Positions 35,479 through 42,752 of a stretch of 64,000 bases of DNA are shown here, in pieces (positions within the stretch are counted from its first letter, which is position 1; each line of letters begins with the position of its first letter). Both the position numbers and the translations under genes were made by a program. The stretch comes from MedAcidi-G1 sp002294285. GTDB taxonomy: Bacteria; Actinomycetota; Acidimicrobiia; Acidimicrobiales; MedAcidi-G1. The notes under the pieces were generated by a model that was not told where the DNA came from, did no database searches, and saw nothing but the letters and a program-made list of their open reading frames with translations. The stretch is from assembly GCA_963999645.1 (NCBI GenBank), contig CAXEUY010000005.1:1-64000 (forward strand). The letters are read 5' to 3'.

Positions 35479-35984
35479 TAGTTACCTGCTTCTTCTTTTT
35501 GGATATTTTCTTCGGCCGATAAACGTCCCTCTTGGCCTACCTTTCGCACTCCTATACGACGAACAGTATTAAGAGTGTTTCTCGTTTGAGAAGTCATTTC
35601 ATCATCTGGTTTGATCTGTTTAGCAGGACCCCATTCAAGTGCCCCTTTGCCTATCAAATAAATAAACGATTCAAATACCGCTAAGGCAAAAATACAAACT
35701 GCCACTAGACCAAATAGCCCCAAAGATCTGTGAGATAGAGCCCAGGGGTAGAAAAAAATGATCTCGATATCGAAAACTATAAAAATCATTGCAACTAAGT
35801 AAAATCGAACAGGAAACCTTTCATTTGGATTTTCATTTGCAGGGATGATTCCGCATTCGTAAGGCGCTTCTTTTCGATCATTTGGTTTGCGTGGTGCAAG
35901 CAAACGAGAAGCTACAAAACTTATTGCTGCAAATAAAACTGCTAGAACAAGTAAAGCTATTACCGGAAGATACTGACTAGTCAA
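35478..35984 (-). CDS. nuoA: NADH-quinone oxidoreductase subunit A (14-subunit set)
   Basis: Three-TM subunit with the loop APYECGIIPANENPNERFPVRFYLVAMIFIVFDIEIIFFYPWA. The start is TTG at 35984, with GGAGG 7 nt upstream. The 168-residue length includes a basic C-terminal extension of about 45 residues that the paralogue lacks. It lies only 50 nt after the last gene of the cytochrome bc operon, with no clear terminator between, so read-through from that operon is likely. Confidence 0.95.
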   Translation of the reverse strand: MTSQYLPVIALLVLAVLFAAISFVASRLLAPRKPNDRKEAPYECGIIPANENPNERFPVRFYLVAMIFIVFDIEIIFFYPWALSHRSLGLFGLVAVCIFALAVFESFIYLIGKGALEWGPAKQIKPDDEMTSQTRNTLNTVRRIGVRKVGQEGRLSAEENIQKEEAGN

Positions 35985-36034
35985 AATATAACCTCCGACA
36001 ATTTAAGAAGTCGACTTGGTGTTTTCTCATCGTA

Positions 36035-37048
36035 CTACTCGGTTGATGAAGCGAATTCTTGTCTCTTGGCCATTAGTTCTTTGTCTCTGACATGAAGCCA
36101 GTAGCAAAGAGCCAGAAAAATAATAAATGATCCGATTGTAACTAATGCTGGTCTAAGCCTCCTTGTGCCAAGATCACGAACCATTATGGCCGAAACAACG
36201 GGTTCTTCTTCATCAATAACAGGCCTTGGTGGCGCTAAGCCTGGAACCGAAGGTTGATCAACTACTCTTTGAATTTGCACCACCGCATATCTGGTTGGGT
36301 GAGTGATACGAGCAGTGTTACTGATCCAAAGACTGATCCTATCCCATCGATTCGGATTGTCTTTAAGTTCAGGCTTTCCTCCGTAAGTAAAAGAATCTAA
36401 AACCTTGAAATCAGCAGAACTCCCGAACCCAAGATCAGAATGGGCTAACACATCAGCGATAGCTTGTGCCTGTGCATCGCCAGCTTCTGATGTAGACAAG
36501 AGACGCCAGCCATTCAAATCATTGAGTCCATAGTCCTTAATTAGATTTGGTGAAACAGCTGCTAACTCAGAATGAGTTATTGTTTCATTTCTTAATTGCC
36601 TGTCAGCTTGCAAGTCAGATAACTCTTCCAAGCTCAAATCTGGGTAATCAACCTCTGTGGGTAATTGATTAAACTCCAGATTTGCAATTTCATCTCCGGA
36701 ATCTACAACCATTTCATAAGCAGATAGAAGATCATCTGGGTCAGGCAATTCACGCGCTTCTATCAAAGCACTAGAATTTAAGTCACCTACATTTATGTCA
36801 ATCGTTCGCCAACTTGGGTCTGCGCCTTTCCATCCAGAACCATACATCCACCAACTGATACCTAAAATAACCATGAACCCCATAAGTCCAGCCAAGGTAA
36901 CCAAGGTGCTTAATCGGGCTCCTGAATTAGTTGCAATTATCAGCCATACAGAACCAATCAAAACTATCGAACCTGTTGCTACGACAAGTATTCCTCGAAC
37001 TTCTAAATCCCATGAAATGCCACCCAATGTTGTAAGGAGATCTATCAT
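36035..37048 (-). CDS. Unknown membrane protein of the cytochrome bc operon
   Basis: No family recognised. 337 residues with two N-terminal TM helices (about 17-39 and 46-68), a hydrophilic central domain of about 230 residues (69-300) and one C-terminal TM helix (301-320) followed by a charged tail. The central domain has no Cys or haem motif. It abuts the dihaem cytochrome c (1-base junction) and precedes nuoA by 50 nt. Context suggests an accessory or assembly subunit of the cytochrome bc complex, or a bc-complex I link; this is inference only. Confidence 0.75.
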   Translation of the reverse strand: MIDLLTTLGGISWDLEVRGILVVATGSIVLIGSVWLIIATNSGARLSTLVTLAGLMGFMVILGISWWMYGSGWKGADPSWRTIDINVGDLNSSALIEARELPDPDDLLSAYEMVVDSGDEIANLEFNQLPTEVDYPDLSLEELSDLQADRQLRNETITHSELAAVSPNLIKDYGLNDLNGWRLLSTSEAGDAQAQAIADVLAHSDLGFGSSADFKVLDSFTYGGKPELKDNPNRWDRISLWISNTARITHPTRYAVVQIQRVVDQPSVPGLAPPRPVIDEEEPVVSAIMVRDLGTRRLRPALVTIGSFIIFLALCYWLHVRDKELMAKRQEFASSTE

Positions 37049-38247
37049 TACATACTCCTTTCATAGGCAACCACTGCATCAATTTGCTCGGGAGTTAGCA
37101 CTCTGCTTCGCGTGACTGTTCCAACCACATCCAAATCATCTGTTCTTCCACCAAACCCAGGCATTCCCCCAGAACCCATCCTTGCATTGCCGTAGCCAGC
37201 GCCTAGTTCAGAACCTGTATGAATAAAATTAGATTGTCTTTCCGGCGTGGAAAAATGAGTTTCCACACCACTCAAACTCGGGCCTACATGACCTGCACCT
37301 GGTCTGTAACTATTTAAAATTCCTGACTCTACAAGTTTCGGCCATTCAGCAATCAATGCATCTACATTTTCAGGGCTAGTGGCACCATAAGAAAATCCGG
37401 GCGTATGACATCTTGCGCATCCATGAGCCCCCTGTCCGGCTTGATTGTTAAATATTATTTCTCCGTACTTTAAATAGTTATCACTCTCGGGTGATGAGGC
37501 GTTCTCTAACCATTGATCTATAGCTGATTCAATTTCTTCAGTATCCGTTAGATCAGGATTACCGCTAACCACGATCTTTCTTGCACCATCTCGAATTCCA
37601 CTTTCAACCTGTTTTTTAGTTTCATCTGGATCTAGCTGTATTGATCTTAAATAAACAACTAGCTGATGTATTTGCTGCTCTGTCATTGGTCCACCACCTG
37701 GTAAACCCCAAGCCGGCATAGGAGAGCCTGGTCTACCATAATTAAGAATGTGAGTTACCTCAGATTCATCAAATCTAGAAAGCACGCTTGTTAAAGCCGG
37801 TGCCTTCCATTGAACTTGGGCGACAAATTGGCCATCCGCGTCAGACAGAGTAAATGAAGCGACACCACCAACACCATTTGGACCGTGGCACCCAGAGCAA
37901 GCTTCTTCGTAGCTATTAGCTCCACGGCTTTCAAAACGTCCTACCCAACCTCTCGCCGCGTTTTCCTGACGTGCAGGTTCCATAAGCCAATATAAAGGCA
38001 GAACTAAAGCTGTCGCTGCAATCAATATGAACGACCACCCAAGTGCCTTATCTAGAATACGGGTTTCTAATTCATCATCGTCAGCGTAAGGAACTCTGTT
38101 AGCAGCTAAATCGATTTCAGATCCAACTTCCTTTTTGCCTATTCGGAAGTTGAAAAGAAGATAAATCAACATGCCAATCATTACGACGACAGCAAGAACT
38201 AGACCAATGGTTCTCTGTGTGTTAGCTAAGACAATTATCGGATTCAC
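37048..38247 (-). CDS. Membrane-anchored dihaem cytochrome c of the bc complex
   Basis: 399 residues with two TM helices (about 12-33 and 70-88) and two cytochrome c domains with CSGCH at 117-121 and CARCH at 277-281. A candidate Met ligand region is GSPMPAWG (about 174-181). The architecture resembles the dihaem cytochrome c (QcrC-type) that replaces soluble cytochrome c in actinobacterial bc-oxidase supercomplexes, though here the anchor is N-terminal. Encoded 18 nt after the Rieske gene. Confidence 0.88.
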   Translation of the reverse strand: MNPIIVLANTQRTIGLVLAVVVMIGMLIYLLFNFRIGKKEVGSEIDLAANRVPYADDDELETRILDKALGWSFILIAATALVLPLYWLMEPARQENAARGWVGRFESRGANSYEEACSGCHGPNGVGGVASFTLSDADGQFVAQVQWKAPALTSVLSRFDESEVTHILNYGRPGSPMPAWGLPGGGPMTEQQIHQLVVYLRSIQLDPDETKKQVESGIRDGARKIVVSGNPDLTDTEEIESAIDQWLENASSPESDNYLKYGEIIFNNQAGQGAHGCARCHTPGFSYGATSPENVDALIAEWPKLVESGILNSYRPGAGHVGPSLSGVETHFSTPERQSNFIHTGSELGAGYGNARMGSGGMPGFGGRTDDLDVVGTVTRSRVLTPEQIDAVVAYERSM

Positions 38248-38265
38248 AAACTTCTCATCTCTCCA

Positions 38266-39135
38266 TTAATGGTCGCTCTGTCCGATACAGTTCGGGCCTT
38301 CTGCTTCTTGGCCAGTAGTATTCGTACCAATAGGCGGACCCTGGATTATTGCACCAGTATTTACAGTTAAAACTCCGTCATTTACAGTTACCGCGAAACG
38401 ATCCATCCCTCTAGGTGCAGGTCCACCACGTTTTTCGCCTACTTGGTTGTACTGAGATCCGTGACAGGGACATTCGAACCATTGTGAAGAAACACAGTTA
38501 GGAACCCTGCATCCTAAATGCGGACATTTTTGATACAAAGCAACTACGCCTGCTTCAAAACCTTGTTCGACTCCTGCAGCCATTCCAGCTATTTCACTTG
38601 AGGAATAAGCGTTTCTAGCTTTTTCGACTGCACCATTTGGAAAAGCAGTCAACCACATTCGCCCTTCAGGTTTATACAGAAAACCATTATTTGCTTTTAT
38701 TTCAGCAAGAATTTCAGGAATGTTTCCAACTTTAATTTTTGATCCGAAACCACTTACTCCCTGAGGCCATAAAAAAGCTAACGAAGCTCCACCGAAACCA
38801 GCTATTGAAAGTCCCATCATTCCTACTATTCCCCTATTAAAAAACTGTCTACGAGAAACACCTACAGCTATAGGATCTGGGGATACAAAAGGTTCGGGAG
38901 GAGTAGTATCTATAGCTTCTACTTGATCTTCCGTCTTTGTTTCTAGAGCTGCTTCCTCAAATTTGCGGCCAGTTAAACCTTCTTCATCTTCTGATAACAA
39001 AGCAGGATTTGTTTTGTCACGAAGACGCGCCTCTCTTGATAGACCAACAGCACGATGATCTCTTCGTCGAGAAGCACCCAAAAGAACTAAAGCAGCTAAA
39101 ACAACAAGAATTATGACTGCAATTATCGTAGCCAT
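38266..39135 (-). CDS. qcrA: Rieske [2Fe-2S] protein
   Basis: Electron acceptor from menaquinol in the bc complex. Cluster-binding boxes are CPHLGC (204-209) and CPCHGS (222-227), with a further Cys214 (in RVPNCVSSQ). There is an N-terminal hydrophobic segment (1-20), then a linker, then SRRQFFNRG followed by a hydrophobic stretch (about 94-124), a twin-arginine-like anchor. Two or more TM segments resemble the multi-TM actinobacterial Rieske proteins. Length 289. Confidence 0.92.
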   Translation of the reverse strand: MATIIAVIILVVLAALVLLGASRRRDHRAVGLSREARLRDKTNPALLSEDEEGLTGRKFEEAALETKTEDQVEAIDTTPPEPFVSPDPIAVGVSRRQFFNRGIVGMMGLSIAGFGGASLAFLWPQGVSGFGSKIKVGNIPEILAEIKANNGFLYKPEGRMWLTAFPNGAVEKARNAYSSSEIAGMAAGVEQGFEAGVVALYQKCPHLGCRVPNCVSSQWFECPCHGSQYNQVGEKRGGPAPRGMDRFAVTVNDGVLTVNTGAIIQGPPIGTNTTGQEAEGPNCIGQSDH

Positions 39136-39186
39136 CTCAAACTCCGTAATTTCTTTTTAATACTGATTGAATAATTAACATTTTCA

Positions 39187-39951
39187 TCACAACTCGAAAA
39201 ACAATCCACCTTCCCAAGGGAAGACAAAGTTGAAACCGGGACCACGAAAGAAAGACCCAATCATCACTAGCACTGCCCAGAACATCAGGTGAACAGTCAT
39301 TAATGAGATTGCAAACTTTCGATGTTCTGGTTTATTTGAGGGATTTTTATCAATAAAAGGTGCCATGATTAGTAGAAAAATACCCATACCTGGAATTGTC
39401 ACTCCGGCGACCATTGGATGGAACATTGTTAACAATTCTTGAAGACCTAAAAAATACCAGGGTGCTTTAGAAGGGTTTGGTGTCCGGTTAAAATCAGCCA
39501 ACTCCAGAAGTGGAGCATTAACCACAATGGAGAAAAGTGTCGTAAAAAGAGTTATTGCTAAAGCCGATAGGAACTCTGCGATTAAAAGATGCGGCCAGAC
39601 ATGAACTTTGTCAGTAGGAGTTGTTTTTACATCTTGAATTGAACCTGCTTTGACAACTGTTAAAAGTCTCTGGTTGTGACCATCTGGACCTTGGCCTGCT
39701 TGTGGGCCGCTTTGGGACGGTGAAACATTTGAAGGTTCGCCTACTGGAGGTTGTTTACTGGCGGGAACTCCACGATCGAGCAAGTGAGAAGGAATTTTCT
39801 CATCGCCTGAAGAAACGGGGTTTTCTGAACTCGTATCAGCACCTGTTTCAGTTTCTTTTTCTTCACCTTTTGAAGAACCACCTTTAGCAGCTTCTGCTTT
39901 AGCTCGGGCTTCTTCAGCTCGTTTTCTTAAATGCTCTGGGATCTCAACCAT
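39187..39951 (-). CDS. Cytochrome b C-terminal subunit (subunit IV-like)
   Basis: 254 residues. The membrane part (about 115-254) has three TM helices and the family block PDKVHVWPHLLIAEFLSAL-like entry, then APWYFLGLQELLTMFHPMVAGVTIPG, matching the PetD/cytochrome b C-terminal half with the Qo-site region. The first 100 residues are hydrophilic and low-complexity. They start VEIPEHLRKRAEEARAKAEA and contain a second copy, IPSHLLDR, at 53-60. The same motif opens the divergent cytochrome c gene at 41946. Confidence 0.88.
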   Translation of the reverse strand: MVEIPEHLRKRAEEARAKAEAAKGGSSKGEEKETETGADTSSENPVSSGDEKIPSHLLDRGVPASKQPPVGEPSNVSPSQSGPQAGQGPDGHNQRLLTVVKAGSIQDVKTTPTDKVHVWPHLLIAEFLSALAITLFTTLFSIVVNAPLLELADFNRTPNPSKAPWYFLGLQELLTMFHPMVAGVTIPGMGIFLLIMAPFIDKNPSNKPEHRKFAISLMTVHLMFWAVLVMIGSFFRGPGFNFVFPWEGGLFFEL

Positions 39952-39965
39952 TTCTTATCCTCGGC

Positions 39966-40754
39966 CTACAGTGGTCCTGAAATTCCGCCGTCTTTTCGGA
40001 CACGCCAAAAATGAATAGCAAGAAAAATGACCAGAACAAATGGCAACATCAAAACATGAAGCGTATACCACCTCAATAAAGTGTCAGTGCCTATCTCCAC
40101 GCCCCCTAAAAGAACAAATCTCACCTGTTCTCCGAAAACAGGCGTATAACCCATCATGTTTGTTCCAACCGTTACCGCCCAAAGGGCCAACTGGTCCCAA
40201 GGCAATAAATACCCAGTGAATGACAGCAACAGTGTGAGTGTCAGCAAAATGACTCCGATCACCCAGTTAAATTCACGAGGTGGTTTATACGCTCCGTGGT
40301 AAAAAACACGAGCCATATGAAGGAAGACAGTCAGAACCATTAAATGGGCTCCCCACCTATGCATATTTCGGACTAAGAGACCAAAGCCCACTGCAGTTTG
40401 AAGAGTTTGAATATCATCCCATGCTTGCGCAGCAGTAGGACGGTAGAAGAACATAAGGAAAATACCTGTAACTGTCAGGAAAATAAAGAGGAAAAAGCTT
40501 AAACCACCTAAACAAAGCGTGTAACTAACTTTTACCGCATGTCTCTTTACCTTTACAGGGTGAAGATGATATAAAACACTGTTCATTATTACGTACGAAC
40601 GGTTTCTCGGACTATCTGTATAACCCTTTCTGAAAATAGAACCAGGGCGAAATATGGCAGTCCAAGTCTGAGAATCTTGGACCTTGTTTCCAATCTGACC
40701 TAATTTTTCTTTTAATGCCTGACCGGCGGCTTTATCACCGTTTGTCTCAGCCAT
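39966..40754 (-). CDS. Cytochrome b N-terminal subunit (cytochrome b6-like)
   Basis: 262 residues, four TM helices. Haem b ligands are His132/His146 in helix B (13 residues between) and His233/His248 in helix D (14 between, the b6 spacing; mitochondrial cytochrome b has 13). It ends KDGGISGPL like cytochrome b6. Cys81 in YTLCLGG aligns with Cys35 of cytochrome b6 (YCLGG), which binds the extra haem c_n covalently. A separate downstream gene encodes the subunit IV half, so the cytochrome b is split as in b6f complexes. Confidence 0.92.
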   Translation of the reverse strand: MAETNGDKAAGQALKEKLGQIGNKVQDSQTWTAIFRPGSIFRKGYTDSPRNRSYVIMNSVLYHLHPVKVKRHAVKVSYTLCLGGLSFFLFIFLTVTGIFLMFFYRPTAAQAWDDIQTLQTAVGFGLLVRNMHRWGAHLMVLTVFLHMARVFYHGAYKPPREFNWVIGVILLTLTLLLSFTGYLLPWDQLALWAVTVGTNMMGYTPVFGEQVRFVLLGGVEIGTDTLLRWYTLHVLMLPFVLVIFLAIHFWRVRKDGGISGPL

Positions 40755-40793
40755 TAGTTGCTCCCTCTAAAATTTTATTAGTTATGTCTTGAA

Positions 40794-41210
40794 TCATGCC
40801 AAACGCATCCCATAGCCATAACCATGACTAGCAGTTCTCTGATTACCATCACCCTCTGGTGGAGCATCAGTTAACTTTCCTAAAATAATTACTCCAGTCG
40901 GACACCTGTCTACACAAAGTGCACAACGAGTGCAAACATCATCATCGATTGTGAAAATTACATTGTCGCTCGGATCCCGACCAGGTATCTCAGTACCAAC
41001 CGAGTCACTTACTGCGTTCGTGCTGACCATGTGAATACATTTCCAAGGACAAATATCAACACAACCTTCACACATAATGCATTCTGACTGATCGATGTGA
41101 ATAAACTGTTTAGGTTTACCTGCTGCTTCTAACCACTCATTGTCAACTTGGTGCAAAACATAATCATCGATAAAAGTCGGATGAGGCGGATTGGCATCGG
41201 TAACACTCAT
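40794..41210 (-). CDS. 2x[4Fe-4S] ferredoxin in the bc operon
   Basis: 138 residues with two full clusters: CIMCEGCVDICPWKCIHM (about 44-61) and CTRCALCVDRCPTGVIILG (about 92-110). There is no TM helix. It sits between an uncharacterised membrane protein (4-base overlap) and cytochrome b6-like, so it is probably a fixed peripheral subunit or electron carrier for this complex. It is also a candidate electron carrier for the 11-subunit complex I. Confidence 0.88.
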   Translation of the reverse strand: MSVTDANPPHPTFIDDYVLHQVDNEWLEAAGKPKQFIHIDQSECIMCEGCVDICPWKCIHMVSTNAVSDSVGTEIPGRDPSDNVIFTIDDDVCTRCALCVDRCPTGVIILGKLTDAPPEGDGNQRTASHGYGYGMRLA

Positions 41211-41662
41211 GATCCCACCCCTTCCTTAATCAAAGGCCTTCCATACTCAGACTTATCCGCGACTTCTTCTTTTTCTGCTCCACGGTTTTGCCAATGGCGC
41301 CAACAAACTACATTACCAGCCAATGCGACCCCGTAAATTAGCACTGCAATAACATCACGGATCACTAAATACGTCATTGTAAAGGGAAGAGCCCATTCAA
41401 CAATTCCTTGGTCACCAGTCCAGGGAAGTTCAGGCCCGACAATAAAACGATCAGGACGCCAGTTCAACTCACTGTCAGCCCAAGTAAGCCACTGATGTGG
41501 TACTACGCCATAAACCCAAAACAAAATGAAAAAAACATAAGTGGCGAAAACCATCGCTTCACCCCAAGTGAATTCTTTTTCAGCTGGGCATCTTCTTAAG
41601 TATGCATAGAAACCCCATACGAGGATCACCGTTACAAACAGCGACACGGCGAATGCAACCAT
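41207..41662 (-). CDS. Small membrane protein heading the bc operon
   Basis: No family recognised with certainty. 151 residues, three to four hydrophobic segments (about 2-21, 34-55, 90-125), Trp-rich loops (HQWLTWADSELNWRPDR), and a charged C-terminal tail. The ATG has a strong AGGAGG upstream. First gene of the operon; its stop overlaps the ferredoxin start by 4 bases, suggesting a membrane partner for the ferredoxin. The Rex-like operator is 39 nt upstream. Confidence 0.75.
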   Translation of the reverse strand: MVAFAVSLFVTVILVWGFYAYLRRCPAEKEFTWGEAMVFATYVFFILFWVYGVVPHQWLTWADSELNWRPDRFIVGPELPWTGDQGIVEWALPFTMTYLVIRDVIAVLIYGVALAGNVVCWRHWQNRGAEKEEVADKSEYGRPLIKEGVGS

Positions 41663-41701
41663 TCGAACTTTTCCTCCTGAAGTCTTTGCTGGGTTTTCTA
41701 C

Positions 41702-41739
41702 TTATATAACTTTGTGAAAAATTGCACAAAGTTATATAA
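41702..41739. promoter_or_regulatory. Rex-type operator within a large perfect inverted repeat
   Basis: Arms TTATATAACTTTGTG (41702-41716) and CACAAAGTTATATAA (41725-41739) are perfectly complementary, 15 bp each, around an 8-nt centre. The core TTGTGAAAAATTGCACAA (41712-41729) differs at one of 14 specified positions from the Rex consensus TTGTGAA-N4-TTCACAA. It lies in the 283-nt gap between two divergent genes and is much closer to the bc operon start (41662). A rex gene is present at 51035-51670. The T-run needed for a terminator is absent. Confidence 0.7.
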
Positions 41740-41799
41740 CCATCTTACAGCTTGCTGGAGTGTCGGGCGCACTCGTTCTAACACTTTTAGTTTTCACTA

Positions 41800-41826
41800 A
41801 TCAAAAAAAATTGGCCGGTTTTTGAT
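41800..41826. promoter_or_regulatory. A/T inverted repeat in the divergent bc/cytochrome c gap
   Basis: ATCAAAAA (41800-41807) and TTTTTGAT (41819-41826) flank an 11-nt centre ending in GGCCGG. It lies about 120 nt upstream of the plus-strand cytochrome c start and could be an operator for that gene or a boundary between the two promoters. Evidence is the symmetry alone. Confidence 0.25.
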
Positions 41827-41945
41827 CAGTATCCAAACTAAAAATAAAATCAGGATCAACGTCATGTATACCCAAGTCACGGCTATCCTGCCGTCATCGG
41901 TTAAAAAAACTTAAACTTGTTACCTAGCAGCAACCGGAGAGAAAA

Positions 41946-42698
41946 TTGGTCGAAATTCCAGAACATCTTTTACAACGTTCTAAAAGCGCGCGAGAAAGAT
42001 TGACAGGTCAAACACCTTCAACTGATTCCCCATCAGAAGCGGTTGAGCCACAAGAAGCTGCCCAATCAGTTGAAACCAACTCGCCGTCTGAAACACCAAC
42101 TAAACAAATAGAAGAAATACCCGTTGTTGAAGACGCCCCTTATGTCAATGCTGCTAAAACTAGAAACAAAATCCCTTGGTGGGCCGCATCGGCTTTACTC
42201 TGTCTTCCAATTTGGGCTGTTATCTATGTCGGAACTCTCGAACGGCCAGCAGTTGAAGCTACAGGTGTACTCCAACATGGTGCAGAAATATACGCACAAC
42301 GCTGTGCTTCTTGCCATGGTGCGAATGGTGGAGGTGGTGCTGGTTATAAATTGGCTGACGGTGAAGTTCTAGTTACTTTCCCTCAAATGGAAGACATGGT
42401 CGAATGGATTACAAAAGGATCTGATGGTTTTGGGGTCGGAAACTCATATGGTTCCCCCGAAAGAGGAAGAGTAGTGGCTGGGGGAATGCCCGCCTTTGGT
42501 GATGTTCTAAATGCCGAAGAAATAATTAGCGTTGTTTTGCACGAGAGGGCAGTGTTCGGCAATTCTGAAGAAGCTGAAATTTATGCAGAGGAACTTGACC
42601 ACATGATTGAAGCAGGCGAAATAGATCTTGATATGTATTTTGATGCAGAAAGTGTCACTACTTCTGAAATTGCAAGCATCATTGAAAATACTCACTAA
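41946..42698 (+). CDS. Membrane-anchored monohaem cytochrome c
   Basis: 250 residues. TTG start with GGAGAG upstream. Layout: N-terminal VEIPEHLLQRSKSARERLT, a Ser/Glu/Pro-rich linker, one TM helix (about 78-96, WWAASALLCLPIWAVIYVG), and a cytochrome c domain with CASCH at 120-124. A possible distal Met is in GGMPAFG. The N-terminal motif is shared with the cytochrome b C-terminal subunit in the divergent operon, suggesting the two proteins act in the same assembly. Followed after 54 nt by the FAD reductase gene. Confidence 0.88.
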   Translation: MVEIPEHLLQRSKSARERLTGQTPSTDSPSEAVEPQEAAQSVETNSPSETPTKQIEEIPVVEDAPYVNAAKTRNKIPWWAASALLCLPIWAVIYVGTLERPAVEATGVLQHGAEIYAQRCASCHGANGGGGAGYKLADGEVLVTFPQMEDMVEWITKGSDGFGVGNSYGSPERGRVVAGGMPAFGDVLNAEEIISVVLHERAVFGNSEEAEIYAEELDHMIEAGEIDLDMYFDAESVTTSEIASIIENTH

Positions 42699-42752
42699 TA
42701 TTTTTCGCAAATCTACTCAAATATTAAGACTTGATTAGAAATTTGGATACAA

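Noticed and set aside
10111..35984. Recent tandem duplication or assembly artefact of one nuo operon
   Set aside because: Paralogous subunits differ strongly in sequence and length, and the second set lacks nuoE, nuoF and nuoG, so they are truly distinct clusters.
41702..41739. Intrinsic terminator
   Set aside because: The inverted repeat lies between two divergent genes, its stem is AT-rich and it has no T-tract; an operator fits better.
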